A DNA stretch of 6,061 bases from contig NZ_JAIEFA010000024.1 of NCBI RefSeq assembly GCF_029067145.1, positions 1 through 6,061 of the forward strand, written 5' to 3'. Source of the DNA: Helicobacter sp. (GTDB lineage Bacteria > Campylobacterota > Campylobacteria > Campylobacterales > Helicobacteraceae). The stretch's first letter is position 1. The number at the start of each line of letters is the position of its first letter. The notes under the pieces are model-generated. The model worked only from the letters and a program-made list of their open reading frames with translations, did no database searches and was not told the origin of the DNA. Made by a program: the position numbers and the translations under genes. Below, piece by piece: positions 1 through 5,725 of this stretch.

Positions 1-21
1 GCAATTGCACAAAGGATAAAA

Positions 22-828
22 ATGAGTATGCAAAATGCAATAAAGTCTATCACCACAACACAAATTTTACGAAAGAAAGGTGTAGAAAAAATCACTATGC
101 TAACAGCTTATGACGCATTAATGGCAAAAATCTTTGATGGTGAAGTGGATATGATTTTGGTAGGGGATAGCTTGCAGATGAGTTTTTTTGGCGAGCAAGA
201 TACCTTAAGTAGCACTTTGGATTCTATGATTTATCACACGCAAGCAGTTTGTAATGGAGCAAAAAAAAGCTTAATTGTTTGCGATTTACCCTTTGGAAGC
301 ACGACAACATCTCATCTTGCATTGCAATCTGCGATTCGTATTTATAAAGAAACAAAAGCGCAGGCAGTGAAACTAGAAGTTGGCTTTGAGGGCTTAAAAA
401 GCATTGAAATGTTGGTGGAAAATGGAATCGCCGTAATGGCGCATATTGGATTAAAACCGCAATTTGTTCGCAGCGAAGGAGGATATAAAGTGCAGGGCAA
501 AACGCAAGAAAATATAGAATCCCTCATCAGCCTTGCGCAGGATATTGAACGAAGCGGAGCGTTTAGCATTTTGCTAGAAGGGGTAAGGGCAGAGGCTGCC
601 AAACAGATTACACAAAGTGTTAAGATTCCAATTATTGGCATTGGAAGTGGAGTAGATGTAGATGGGCAAGTGTTAGTGTGGAGCGATGCTTTTGGATTTT
701 TTGAGGAGTTTAAACCCAAATTCGTGCGTCAATATCTCAAAGGTGCGGAGTTGTTGCGTCAAGGTGTGCGCGAATATGTTAAAGATGTCAAAAGTGGTCA
801 TTTTCCAAGTGAGCAAGAAAGCTATTAG
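22..828 (+). CDS. panB: 3-methyl-2-oxobutanoate hydroxymethyltransferase (PanB)
   Basis: PanB transfers a hydroxymethyl group from 5,10-methylene-tetrahydrofolate to 2-oxoisovalerate, giving ketopantoate, the first committed step to pantothenate and CoA, in the cytoplasm. The 268-aa length is normal for the family, and the whole TIM-barrel fold is covered. Visible landmarks are LTAYD (27-31), the LVGDS loop with metal ligand D49, D88 in CDLPFG, K117 and E119 in VKLE, H141 in AHIGL, GGYKVQG (153-159), catalytic-type E186 in LLEG, and IPIIGIGSG near 204-212. The tail with FKPKFVR and FPSEQESY is typical of Campylobacterota homologues as I remember them. ATG at 22 is chosen because AAGGA at 12-16 sits 5 nt upstream; a second ATG at 28 is too far from it. 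ruvB follows after 8 nt, so the two are probably co-transcribed. A TAA at 17-19 may end an upstream gene. Confidence 0.96.
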   Translation: MSMQNAIKSITTTQILRKKGVEKITMLTAYDALMAKIFDGEVDMILVGDSLQMSFFGEQDTLSSTLDSMIYHTQAVCNGAKKSLIVCDLPFGSTTTSHLALQSAIRIYKETKAQAVKLEVGFEGLKSIEMLVENGIAVMAHIGLKPQFVRSEGGYKVQGKTQENIESLISLAQDIERSGAFSILLEGVRAEAAKQITQSVKIPIIGIGSGVDVDGQVLVWSDAFGFFEEFKPKFVRQYLKGAELLRQGVREYVKDVKSGHFPSEQESY

Positions 829-833
829 GGGGA
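827..833 (+). promoter_or_regulatory. Shine-Dalgarno site deciding the TTG start of ruvB
   Basis: The purine run AGGGGGA overlaps the panB stop codon (826-828) and ends 3 nt before TTG at 837. There is no ATG or GTG nearby in this frame, and the protein read from TTG (MERIVEIE) lines up with the N-termini of other Campylobacterota RuvB proteins. The site therefore supports the TTG start and suggests that ruvB translation is coupled to termination of panB. Confidence 0.7.
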
Positions 834-836
834 ATC

Positions 837-1838
837 TTGGAGCGCATTGTAGAGATTGAAAAACTAGCCTTAGAAAAAGAGGAAGACATACGCTTGCGTC
901 CTACTTGTTGGGACGATTATATCGGGCAAGAAAAACTTAAGCGGAATTTGCAGGTTTTTATTACTGCGGCAAAAATGCGTGGGGAGGTGCTAGACCACCT
1001 CTTGCTTTTTGGTCCTCCGGGACTTGGCAAGACGACTTTAGCATATATTATTAGCAATCAAATGCAAACTTCTATCAAAGTAACCGCTGCTCCGATGATT
1101 GAAAAGGCAGGGGATTTGGCTGCAATTTTGACAAATTTAAGCGAGGGAGAGATTTTATTTATTGATGAGATTCATCGTTTAAGCCCAGCAATTGAGGAGA
1201 TTTTATATCCCGCAATGGAGGATTTTAGGCTAGATATTATCATCGGTAGCGGACCTGCGGCGCAGACCGTGAAAATTGACTTACCACGATTTACGCTCAT
1301 AGGAGCAACTACGCGCGCAGGAATGATTAGCAATCCCTTGCGTGATAGATTTGGAATGCAGTTTCGTATGCAGTTTTATGAAAAAGAGGAGTTGGCGCGT
1401 ATCGTGAGGATTGCCTCAATGAAGTTGCAAAAAGAATGTTCCAATGAGGGGGCGTTAGAGATTGCTAGACGCTCAAGAGGGACGCCTAGAATCGCATTGA
1501 GATTGTTAAAGCGCGTAAGGGATTTTGCGGAAGTTGCTCAAGAGGCAATTATTAGCAAAGAGCGCACACAATATGCACTCAATGAACTTGGTGTCAATGA
1601 GTATGGATTTGATGAGTTAGACTTGCGATTTTTAAAGATTATTTGTGAGAATCGCGGACGCCCTATCGGACTTAGCACGCTTGCAGCCGCAATGAGTGAG
1701 GACGAGGGGACGATTGAAGATGTGATTGAACCTTATTTGCTTGTCAATGGGTATTTAGAGCGCACTGCACGCGGCAGAATCGCAACGCAAAAAACCTATG
1801 AATTGTTTTCTTTTAGAGAAGCGGGAAGTTTGTTTTAA
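837..1838 (+). CDS. ruvB: Holliday junction branch-migration ATPase RuvB
   Basis: RuvB is the hexameric AAA+ motor that, loaded by RuvA, pumps DNA through Holliday junctions during recombinational repair; RuvC then cuts the junction. At 333 aa it is full length. In order the sequence shows the N-terminal LRPxxWDDYIGQ (20-31), Walker A GPPGLGKT (59-66), Walker B ILFIDE (106-111, with D110 and E111), sensor 1 GATTRAG (156-162), arginine finger R171 in LRDRFG, and sensor 2 R218 in GTPRIA. A C-terminal winged-helix DNA-binding domain follows, with [13 protein letters not shown] and [10 protein letters not shown]. All catalytic residues are present. The start is TTG at 837 with a strong Shine-Dalgarno overlapping the panB stop. 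No ruvA or ruvC lies beside it, which fits the scattered ruv genes of Helicobacter and Campylobacter. The gene is convergent with the minus-strand cluster. Confidence 0.97.
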   Translation: MERIVEIEKLALEKEEDIRLRPTCWDDYIGQEKLKRNLQVFITAAKMRGEVLDHLLLFGPPGLGKTTLAYIISNQMQTSIKVTAAPMIEKAGDLAAILTNLSEGEILFIDEIHRLSPAIEEILYPAMEDFRLDIIIGSGPAAQTVKIDLPRFTLIGATTRAGMISNPLRDRFGMQFRMQFYEKEELARIVRIASMKLQKECSNEGALEIARRSRGTPRIALRLLKRVRDFAEVAQEAIISKERTQYALNELGVNEYGFDELDLRFLKIICENRGRPIGLSTLAAAMSEDEGTIEDVIEPYLLVNGYLERTARGRIATQKTYELFSFREAGSLF

Positions 1839-1874
1839 GATATGCAAATCATTTTTTAAAACCGCGAATGCTGC

Positions 1875-1910
1875 GCAATAAATTTTTGTGTTGGATTCTA
1901 TATTTATTGC
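1875..1910. repeat. 9-bp inverted repeat downstream of ruvB
   Basis: GCAATAAAT at 1875-1883 and ATTTATTGC at 1902-1910 are perfect inverted repeats around an 18-nt loop. They lie in the 182-bp convergent region 1839-2020, where I find no gene. A T-run (1883-1887) sits inside the left arm and loop rather than after the stem, and neither strand shows a T-run after the full stem, so this is not a textbook intrinsic terminator. It could be an mRNA 3'-end structure for ruvB. Confidence 0.45.
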
Positions 1911-1938
1911 AAATATTGATCCATTTTTTGGAAGTTTG

Positions 1939-1996
1939 CTAACCTAATATCATAGCATTTTGCAATATTGCAATGTTGAAATTCTGCTTAGGTTAA
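1939..1996. repeat. Nested inverted repeats with a 14-bp palindrome
   Basis: TAACCTAA (1940-1947) and TTAGGTTA (1988-1995) form an 8-bp perfect outer stem, extendable by one G-U pair on the minus-strand transcript. Inside lies the perfect palindrome TTGCAATATTGCAA (1960-1973), flanked by CAT and ATG, which extends the pairing if two T residues bulge out. A smaller TCCA/TGGA pair surrounds a T-run at 1920-1932. No T-run follows the outer stem on either strand, so a simple terminator is unlikely. The element lies just past the 3' end of the minus-strand operon. It could be a structured 3' UTR, a small RNA, or the remnant of a dispersed repeat. Confidence 0.45.
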
Positions 1997-2020
1997 AAGT
2001 CCCCTCCCATAACTCAAGAA

Positions 2021-3040
2021 TTAATCAAGTAAAAATAATTCCAAAGGATATTTTTTACCCGAATCCTTCAAATCCAAATATGCACGCACTTTTAAAAGCT
2101 CATTTTGAGGGTATGCGTTAAGACGTTCTTTGGCTTCATCAATCATTTCTAACTCTAAAAGCACATAAAAATATGCAATTTCTGCTAGTTCATCTTGGTT
2201 TGCAAGATTTTCAAATAAGCCAACCCAAGCCGCAGGCTCATAACATTCTTTTAGTCTTTGAGCCAAGTGCAAATAGTCTTCCTTGCTGTATTTTACTTCT
2301 GTGCAAAGTTTGGCAATTTCATCGTTGCTGAAGTTGATTTTGTTTGCATAGCACATTCCTAGCATTTCGTTTGCAAGCTCTTTGTTGAATTTGATTTCGC
2401 CAATAAATTGCTTGATTGTTTTTGTTTCTCCCCGATTGAGTAGTTTTTTGAAAGCTTCGCGTTTAGATTCTTCATCGTAGCTTGATTTTTTTAATACCTC
2501 TGTGGCAAATTTTTCATCACTATGGATTTGATTCAATATGTTTTGATTCATAAAAGGAGATTTTTCGCCGGGATTGAATTTTTTGAGATTGACATATTCT
2601 CCTCTTTTTAAATCACCAAGAAGCTCAATGAGTTCATCTAATCTTGTTTCTCCACTTTTAAGCGCGATTCCCTCTTTGATGTCTAGGGTTAGATTTCCCA
2701 ATAAAATAGAAAGGCTTTTATAGCGATTCATTGTAGGTTGTTTGAGCGGAACATCTTTGCTAAGGAGTTGGTTTTCTATTTGTTCTAAAAGTATTTTATA
2801 GTCGTGTTTGTATTTTGTGCGTTTGCGCCACATACGATAAGAGCCGCCAATTTCTAAAAATATGACGATGAGAAAAAACACGATAACAGGAACAACAAAC
2901 CATACTGCAACAGGAAGTGTAATACTCTGTGTGCTAAATGGAATCATAAAGGTAAAGCTTGCGCCACTAAGACTATACACATAAAGCCCTAAAAGAACGA
3001 TAAATACGAATAATGCCACAATGTAATATTTGAATTTCAT
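2021..3040 (-). CDS. Two-helix inner-membrane protein with a cytoplasmic helical tail, function unknown
   Basis: I do not recognise a named family. The 339-aa protein starts with two hydrophobic segments, about 5-24 and 43-66. Between them is a short loop with the sequence FTFMIPFSTQSITLPV, and after the second comes a basic stretch (RMWRKRTKYKHDYK). Positive-inside rules then put both N-terminus and tail in the cytoplasm. Residues 75-130 look coiled or helical, and about 150-339 are charged, helix-rich and faintly TPR-like near 280-325. The N-terminal layout resembles LapA (DUF1049-type) proteins, but there is no CxxC rubredoxin motif as in LapB. The ATG at 3040 overlaps the stop of the dksA-family gene (ATGA) and has AGGAG at 3046-3050, so translation is probably coupled. 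From memory a membrane protein occupies the same place in C. jejuni (Cj0124c). The role is inferred only from context. Confidence 0.85.
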   Translation of the reverse strand: MKFKYYIVALFVFIVLLGLYVYSLSGASFTFMIPFSTQSITLPVAVWFVVPVIVFFLIVIFLEIGGSYRMWRKRTKYKHDYKILLEQIENQLLSKDVPLKQPTMNRYKSLSILLGNLTLDIKEGIALKSGETRLDELIELLGDLKRGEYVNLKKFNPGEKSPFMNQNILNQIHSDEKFATEVLKKSSYDEESKREAFKKLLNRGETKTIKQFIGEIKFNKELANEMLGMCYANKINFSNDEIAKLCTEVKYSKEDYLHLAQRLKECYEPAAWVGLFENLANQDELAEIAYFYVLLELEMIDEAKERLNAYPQNELLKVRAYLDLKDSGKKYPLELFLLD

Positions 3041-3402
3041 TTTTGCTCCTTTTCTTTGGAATCTTTTTCAATAATTTTTCGGCATACTATACAATATTTT
3101 GCATGTGGTTTTGCTTTTAAACGTTGGATTCCGATTGCTTCATCACACATTTCACAGATTCCATAGATGTCTTTTTCCATTTTTTCTAACGCTTGCTCAA
3201 TGTATTCTAACTCCAAAAGATGCCTTTGTGAGATAGAGCTATCTAACGTATTTCTAATTTGCATTGCTGCATAATCTACCTCATTAATATGGCTATTTTG
3301 AATATGTTCCATTGTTTGTTTGTGTATGGAATTGTTATCCAAAATCGCCTTTTTTCTATCCAATAAAATAGTTTTTAAGTTGTTTAATTCACTTTGACGC
3401 AT
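3037..3402 (-). CDS. dksA: DksA/TraR-family RNA polymerase-binding zinc-finger protein
   Basis: Proteins of this family enter the RNA polymerase secondary channel and, usually with ppGpp, repress rRNA promoters and activate amino-acid genes. The C-terminal four-cysteine zinc finger is intact (C83, C86, C104, C107), in the typical frame YGICEMCDEAIGIQRLKAKP followed by YCIVC. Residues 1-80 are predicted as the two-helix coiled coil. At 121 aa it is shorter than E. coli DksA (151 aa), as expected for Campylobacterota versions. The tip reads NEVDYA where E. coli has DPVDRA, so the second tip aspartate (D43) is kept and the first is Asn (N40). The ATG at 3402 has AGGAG at 3409-3413. It follows rlmH after 12 nt and overlaps the next gene by 4 nt, so it sits inside an operon. 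Whether it needs ppGpp cannot be read from the sequence. Confidence 0.88.
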   Translation of the reverse strand: MRQSELNNLKTILLDRKKAILDNNSIHKQTMEHIQNSHINEVDYAAMQIRNTLDSSISQRHLLELEYIEQALEKMEKDIYGICEMCDEAIGIQRLKAKPHAKYCIVCRKIIEKDSKEKEQK

Positions 3403-3414
3403 TCTTTTCTCCTA

Positions 3415-3882
3415 TCATTTGTGATATGGGTGGTTATAAATAATACAAAATGCACGATAAATTTGCTCACTTAACACAACTTTAGCAATTTTATGGCTAA
3501 AGGTAAGGCTTGAAAGTGAAAGCTGTGTATGGCAAGATTGAATAAAGCTTTTTTCCAATCCATACGCACCCCCGATGAAAAATGCAATATGGCTTCGGTT
3601 TTGCAGAGTTTTTGCAAACTCCAAAGAATCCAATGTTTTTGTATTTGGGCTAAGAGCGATTCTGTATTGATTGGGTTTAAAGGTTTTAAGAAATTCTTTT
3701 GTGTAGGATTTTTGTGCTTCCTCTGCCTCTTGTTTTTGGCTTGTACTAATGGCTTTGCAAAACAAATTAATAAATTCTAATTTTACGCCAAATTGTCCGC
3801 ATAGTGCTGCAAACTCTTCGCATAGTTGGTCGCTCAAATCCTTTTGACTTTTGGCAATATAATAAACAATGATTTTAATCAT
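3415..3882 (-). CDS. rlmH: 23S rRNA pseudouridine(1915)-N3 methyltransferase RlmH
   Basis: RlmH is a SPOUT-class dimeric methyltransferase that uses S-adenosylmethionine to methylate pseudouridine 1915 in helix 69 of 23S rRNA, on assembled 70S ribosomes. The 155-aa length is normal. Diagnostic parts are the SAM-knot motif FFIGGAYGL (101-109), SLSSLTFSHKIAKVVLSEQ (122-140) and the hallmark C-terminus YRA...HPYHK (142-155), whose last residues shape the active site. The N-terminal half (IKIIVYYIAK, later QKQEAEEAQK) also fits the family. The ATG at 3882 lacks a good Shine-Dalgarno (only AAG nearby). Its start overlaps the stop of a 28-codon open frame running back to accD, so translational coupling is possible. 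It lies between accD and the dksA-family gene, the order I recall from C. jejuni. Confidence 0.94.
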   Translation of the reverse strand: MIKIIVYYIAKSQKDLSDQLCEEFAALCGQFGVKLEFINLFCKAISTSQKQEAEEAQKSYTKEFLKTFKPNQYRIALSPNTKTLDSLEFAKTLQNRSHIAFFIGGAYGLEKSFIQSCHTQLSLSSLTFSHKIAKVVLSEQIYRAFCIIYNHPYHK

Positions 3883-3965
3883 AAGCTTAAAGGATTCTTA
3901 TTTTTGGATTGCAAATCTTTGAAAAACAATGAGATTTGAAGAGATAATTGGAGGTTTTGTATCAT
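3879..3965 (-). CDS. Possible 28-aa leader-type small ORF between accD and rlmH
   Basis: The accD stop TAA (3966-3968) is followed directly by ATG at 3963-3965. That frame stays open for 28 codons and ends in a TGA (3879-3881) overlapping the rlmH start (ATGA). The ORF therefore fills the whole 83-nt gap with coupled-looking junctions at both ends. The peptide begins MIQNLQLSLQISLFF and ends in NPLSL, so it is hydrophobic at first and Lys/Asn-rich later. There is no Shine-Dalgarno before its ATG, so it would depend on reinitiation after accD. An AT-rich 28-codon open frame can easily arise by chance. I list it because rlmH itself lacks a clear ribosome-binding site. Confidence 0.22.
   Translation of the reverse strand: MIQNLQLSLQISLFFKDLQSKNKNPLSL
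3912..3938. repeat. 7-bp inverted repeat in the accD-rlmH gap
   Basis: CAAATCT (3912-3918) and AGATTTG (3932-3938) are perfect inverted repeats around a 13-nt loop. The stem is A/T-rich and, on the minus strand, is followed by CAATCC rather than a T-run, so it does not look like a terminator. It is compatible with read-through from accD into rlmH. A role in RNA processing or stability is possible, but so is chance. Confidence 0.3.
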
Positions 3966-4814
3966 TTAAGATTCTACTTTAAGGTATTTTAATGCTTGGG
4001 CAATCGTTTGTTTCATTTCTTTGCGCTGCACAATCATATCAATGAGTCCGTGTTCTAGCAGAAATTCTGCTGTTTGGAATCCTTGTGGTAAATCTGTGCC
4101 AATCGTTTGCTTAATCACTCTCGCACCAGCAAATCCTATCATCGCCCCGGGTTCTGCCATAATCAAATCACCCAAAAAGGCAAATGAGGCACTTACACCC
4201 CCCATTGTGGGGTCGCTTAATACAGAAATAAAGGGCAAACGCGCTTCACTTAACGCATTGAGTGCCGCAGAAGTTTTTGCCATTTGCATAAGCGAATAAG
4301 TAGATTCTTGCATTCTCGCTCCGCCACTTGCGCTGACAATCACTAAACCTTGCTTTTTTTCTATCGCACGATGAATCGCGCGCACGATTTTTTCGCCCTC
4401 CACAGACGCAAATGAGCCTCCCATAAAATTAAAATCAAACAGAACAATTTGTGCATTAATGCCATCAATCGTGCATTCTCCGCTAAGAATCGCGCTTGGA
4501 CGTCCGCATTTTTTGGTGTATTCTTCTATCCGTTTTTTATAGCTTTTTTTATCCACGAAATCTAAGGGATCATTGGGTGCTAAATCTTTGTCAAACTCTA
4601 CAAAACTTCCTTCATCGCACATTAGCGCAATTCTATCTTCTAAGCCAATACGCATATGGAAATTACATTTAGGGCAGGTGTGGTGTTGGGCAATGATTTC
4701 TTTGTAATACATTAACGCATTGCAGCTTGGGCATTTTACCCAATGACTTGGAGCTTCTTGTGGCACGGCTCTATCTTCTTTTTTAAAGTTTTTGAAAAAA
4801 TCTGCAAATCCCAT
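3966..4814 (-). CDS. accD: Acetyl-CoA carboxylase carboxyltransferase subunit beta (AccD)
   Basis: AccD is the zinc-bearing beta subunit of carboxyltransferase. With AccA it moves the carboxyl group from biotin on AccB to acetyl-CoA, forming malonyl-CoA, the entry step of fatty-acid synthesis. The 282-aa length is normal. The N-terminal zinc ribbon has C28, C31, C47 and C50. The crotonase-like core contains FNFMGGSFASVEGEKI (128-143), SASGGARMQES (161-171) and DPTMGGVSASFA (201-212), whose glycine-rich turns form the oxyanion holes. The ATG at 4814 has AAGGA at 4821-4825. It is the first gene of the minus-strand cluster. A -10-like TATAAT lies about 90 nt upstream, with a hairpin in the leader. 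accA is not in the window, as is common in this group. All key residues are present. Confidence 0.97.
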   Translation of the reverse strand: MGFADFFKNFKKEDRAVPQEAPSHWVKCPSCNALMYYKEIIAQHHTCPKCNFHMRIGLEDRIALMCDEGSFVEFDKDLAPNDPLDFVDKKSYKKRIEEYTKKCGRPSAILSGECTIDGINAQIVLFDFNFMGGSFASVEGEKIVRAIHRAIEKKQGLVIVSASGGARMQESTYSLMQMAKTSAALNALSEARLPFISVLSDPTMGGVSASFAFLGDLIMAEPGAMIGFAGARVIKQTIGTDLPQGFQTAEFLLEHGLIDMIVQRKEMKQTIAQALKYLKVES

Positions 4815-4842
4815 TTGATTTCCTTAAGACTGAAAATAGTTT

Positions 4843-4868
4843 TGCGATTCCATATTTTTGGAATGGCA
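4843..4868. promoter_or_regulatory. Imperfect 10-bp hairpin in the presumed accD 5' leader
   Basis: Positions 4843-4852 and 4859-4868 pair at 9 of 10 positions (core ATTCCA/TGGAAT, then one mismatch at 4846/4865, then TGC/GCA) around a 6-nt loop. If accD is transcribed from the TATAAT at 4902-4907, this stem is in its mRNA leader, about 28 nt before the ATG, leaving the ribosome-binding site (4821-4825) free. It could be an operator for a dimeric repressor or an RNA-stability stem. No T-run follows it on the minus strand, so attenuation is not supported. Confidence 0.4.
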
Positions 4869-4901
4869 TTTTTGCAAATAATAAATTTTGTAAAAGTTTA
4901 G

Positions 4902-4907
4902 ATTATA
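4902..4907 (-). promoter_or_regulatory. Candidate sigma-70 -10 element for the accD cluster
   Basis: On the minus strand this reads TATAAT, a perfect -10 hexamer in AT-rich DNA. Transcription would begin near 4895, giving a leader of about 80 nt before accD. The -35 position (GTGTAA at 17-nt spacing) is poor. Campylobacterota vegetative promoters usually lack a conserved -35 and rely on upstream A/T stretches, so this is not disqualifying. It overlaps the candidate -10 for the divergent mnmC gene. Confidence 0.5.
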
Positions 4908-4913
4908 TAAAAT
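4906..4913 (+). promoter_or_regulatory. Candidate -10 element for mnmC
   Basis: TATAAAAT lies 35 nt upstream of the mnmC ATG, suggesting a start near 4920 and a leader of about 30 nt. It overlaps the divergent accD -10 by two bases, so polymerase could hardly occupy both promoters at once. No clear -35 is seen; upstream DNA is A/T-rich as usual for this group. Confidence 0.4.
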
Positions 4914-4916
4914 TAT

Positions 4917-4930
4917 GTGTTAATTTACAC
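4917..4930. promoter_or_regulatory. 14-bp near-palindrome at the divergent promoter
   Basis: GTGTTAATTTACAC is a dyad centred on AATT, with GTGT/ACAC arms and one mismatched pair (T4921/T4926). It covers the expected start site of mnmC and the -35 zone of the accD promoter, where a regulator could affect both genes. No known operator consensus is recognised, and short A/T dyads occur by chance in such DNA. Confidence 0.25.
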
Positions 4931-4948
4931 TTTAAAAGAAGTAAAAAT

Positions 4949-5722
4949 ATGCAGATTTTCACAGGAGATTCAAGCATAACGCTTTATAATACACAATTTG
5001 ATGAATCTTACCATAATGCCAAAGATGGTGCATTGCAAGAAACCTTGCACAAACATATTTTACCTGCACTCTCTTGGTGCGCAAAAGAACCGATTTTGTA
5101 TGTGCTTGATATGTGTTTTGGACTTGGATTTAACACGCTTTGTCTAGCATATATGGCGCGTTTGCAGGGATTTAAGGGTAAGATTGTGATTCACTCTCCC
5201 GAATTAGATTCTGCCCTTTTGCCTAAACTCTTAAATCACCCTTATCCAAAGGAGTTAGAATCCGAACGAGCCATTTTAGAATCCCTAGTAACTACGCATT
5301 ATTACAAAAGGCAAAATCTTGAGATTATTTTGCACTTGGGCGAGGCAAGGGAGATTTTAAAAAGTTTTTTGCTCCCCAATCCTCTTAAGATTCCCTTTCA
5401 TTGCATTTTTCAAGACCCCTTTAGTCCTGCAAAGAATCGCAGTTTATGGACTTACGAATATTTCAAGATGCTTTATAAAATCAGTGCGGAAAATGTTATT
5501 CTCACGACTTATAGTCATCATTCAAGTATGCTGTATTCTGCGTTTCTTGCTGGTTTTTATGCTTATAAATTGCAGCAAAAGTGCGTGCGCGATTCTATTG
5601 TTTTTACCAAAACACAAGAGATTCCTACTTTGGCATTAGAAAATGTTTTGCAAATTATTCCTGTGAATCTTGTACACAAAATCAAAACAAACCCGAATCT
5701 TTGGGGGTTGTATGATGAGTAA
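4949..5722 (+). CDS. mnmC: tRNA wobble-uridine methyltransferase, MnmC N-domain type (no oxidase domain)
   Basis: This is a class I SAM-dependent methyltransferase of the MnmC-N/DUF752 family. The family methylates aminomethyl-(2-thio)uridine to methylaminomethyl-(2-thio)uridine at tRNA position 34, after MnmE-MnmG and usually MnmA. Visible parts are YHNAKDGALQET (21-32; family form YfS..dGl.Et), SAM motif I VLDMCFGLGFNTL (52-64), acidic E85 after the second strand, GEAR (131-134) and the hallmark QDPFSPAKN (155-163) with W167. D156 matches the catalytic aspartate of E. coli MnmC. At 257 aa it lacks the C-terminal FAD oxidase domain of the 668-aa E. coli enzyme and resembles the stand-alone MnmC2/MnmD form known from Aquifex. 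The ATG at 4949 has only a weak AAGAAG (4936-4941). The stop lies just before the arsB-like gene. Confidence 0.85.
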   Translation: MQIFTGDSSITLYNTQFDESYHNAKDGALQETLHKHILPALSWCAKEPILYVLDMCFGLGFNTLCLAYMARLQGFKGKIVIHSPELDSALLPKLLNHPYPKELESERAILESLVTTHYYKRQNLEIILHLGEAREILKSFLLPNPLKIPFHCIFQDPFSPAKNRSLWTYEYFKMLYKISAENVILTTYSHHSSMLYSAFLAGFYAYKLQQKCVRDSIVFTKTQEIPTLALENVLQIIPVNLVHKIKTNPNLWGLYDE

Positions 5723-5725
5723 AAT

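Noticed and set aside
1..19. C-terminal tail of an upstream gene ending in TAA at 17-19
   Set aside because: Only five codons are visible and all frames are equally unconstrained, so a gene call cannot be supported.
342..719. 125-codon open frame on the minus strand inside panB
   Set aside because: It is antisense to a perfectly conserved panB, its product resembles no family I know, and it has no supporting upstream signals.
1861..1887. GCG/CGC mini-stem followed by a T-run as a ruvB terminator
   Set aside because: Only three base pairs form (1864-1866 with 1874-1876), and the T-run starts 6 nt after the stem, so it is too weak to call a terminator.
1907..1987. 27-codon start-less open frame on the minus strand in the ruvB-downstream region
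   Set aside because: It has no upstream start codon or ribosome-binding site, and the same bases are accounted for by inverted repeats. It is kept only as supporting detail for the structured region.
3529..3780. 83-codon open frame on the plus strand inside rlmH
   Set aside because: It is antisense to rlmH, is Cys/Phe-rich as expected from reading the complement of Lys/Glu-rich coding DNA, and has no Shine-Dalgarno.
4021..4299. 92-codon open frame on the plus strand inside accD
   Set aside because: It is antisense to the conserved carboxyltransferase core of AccD, which fully explains the sequence.
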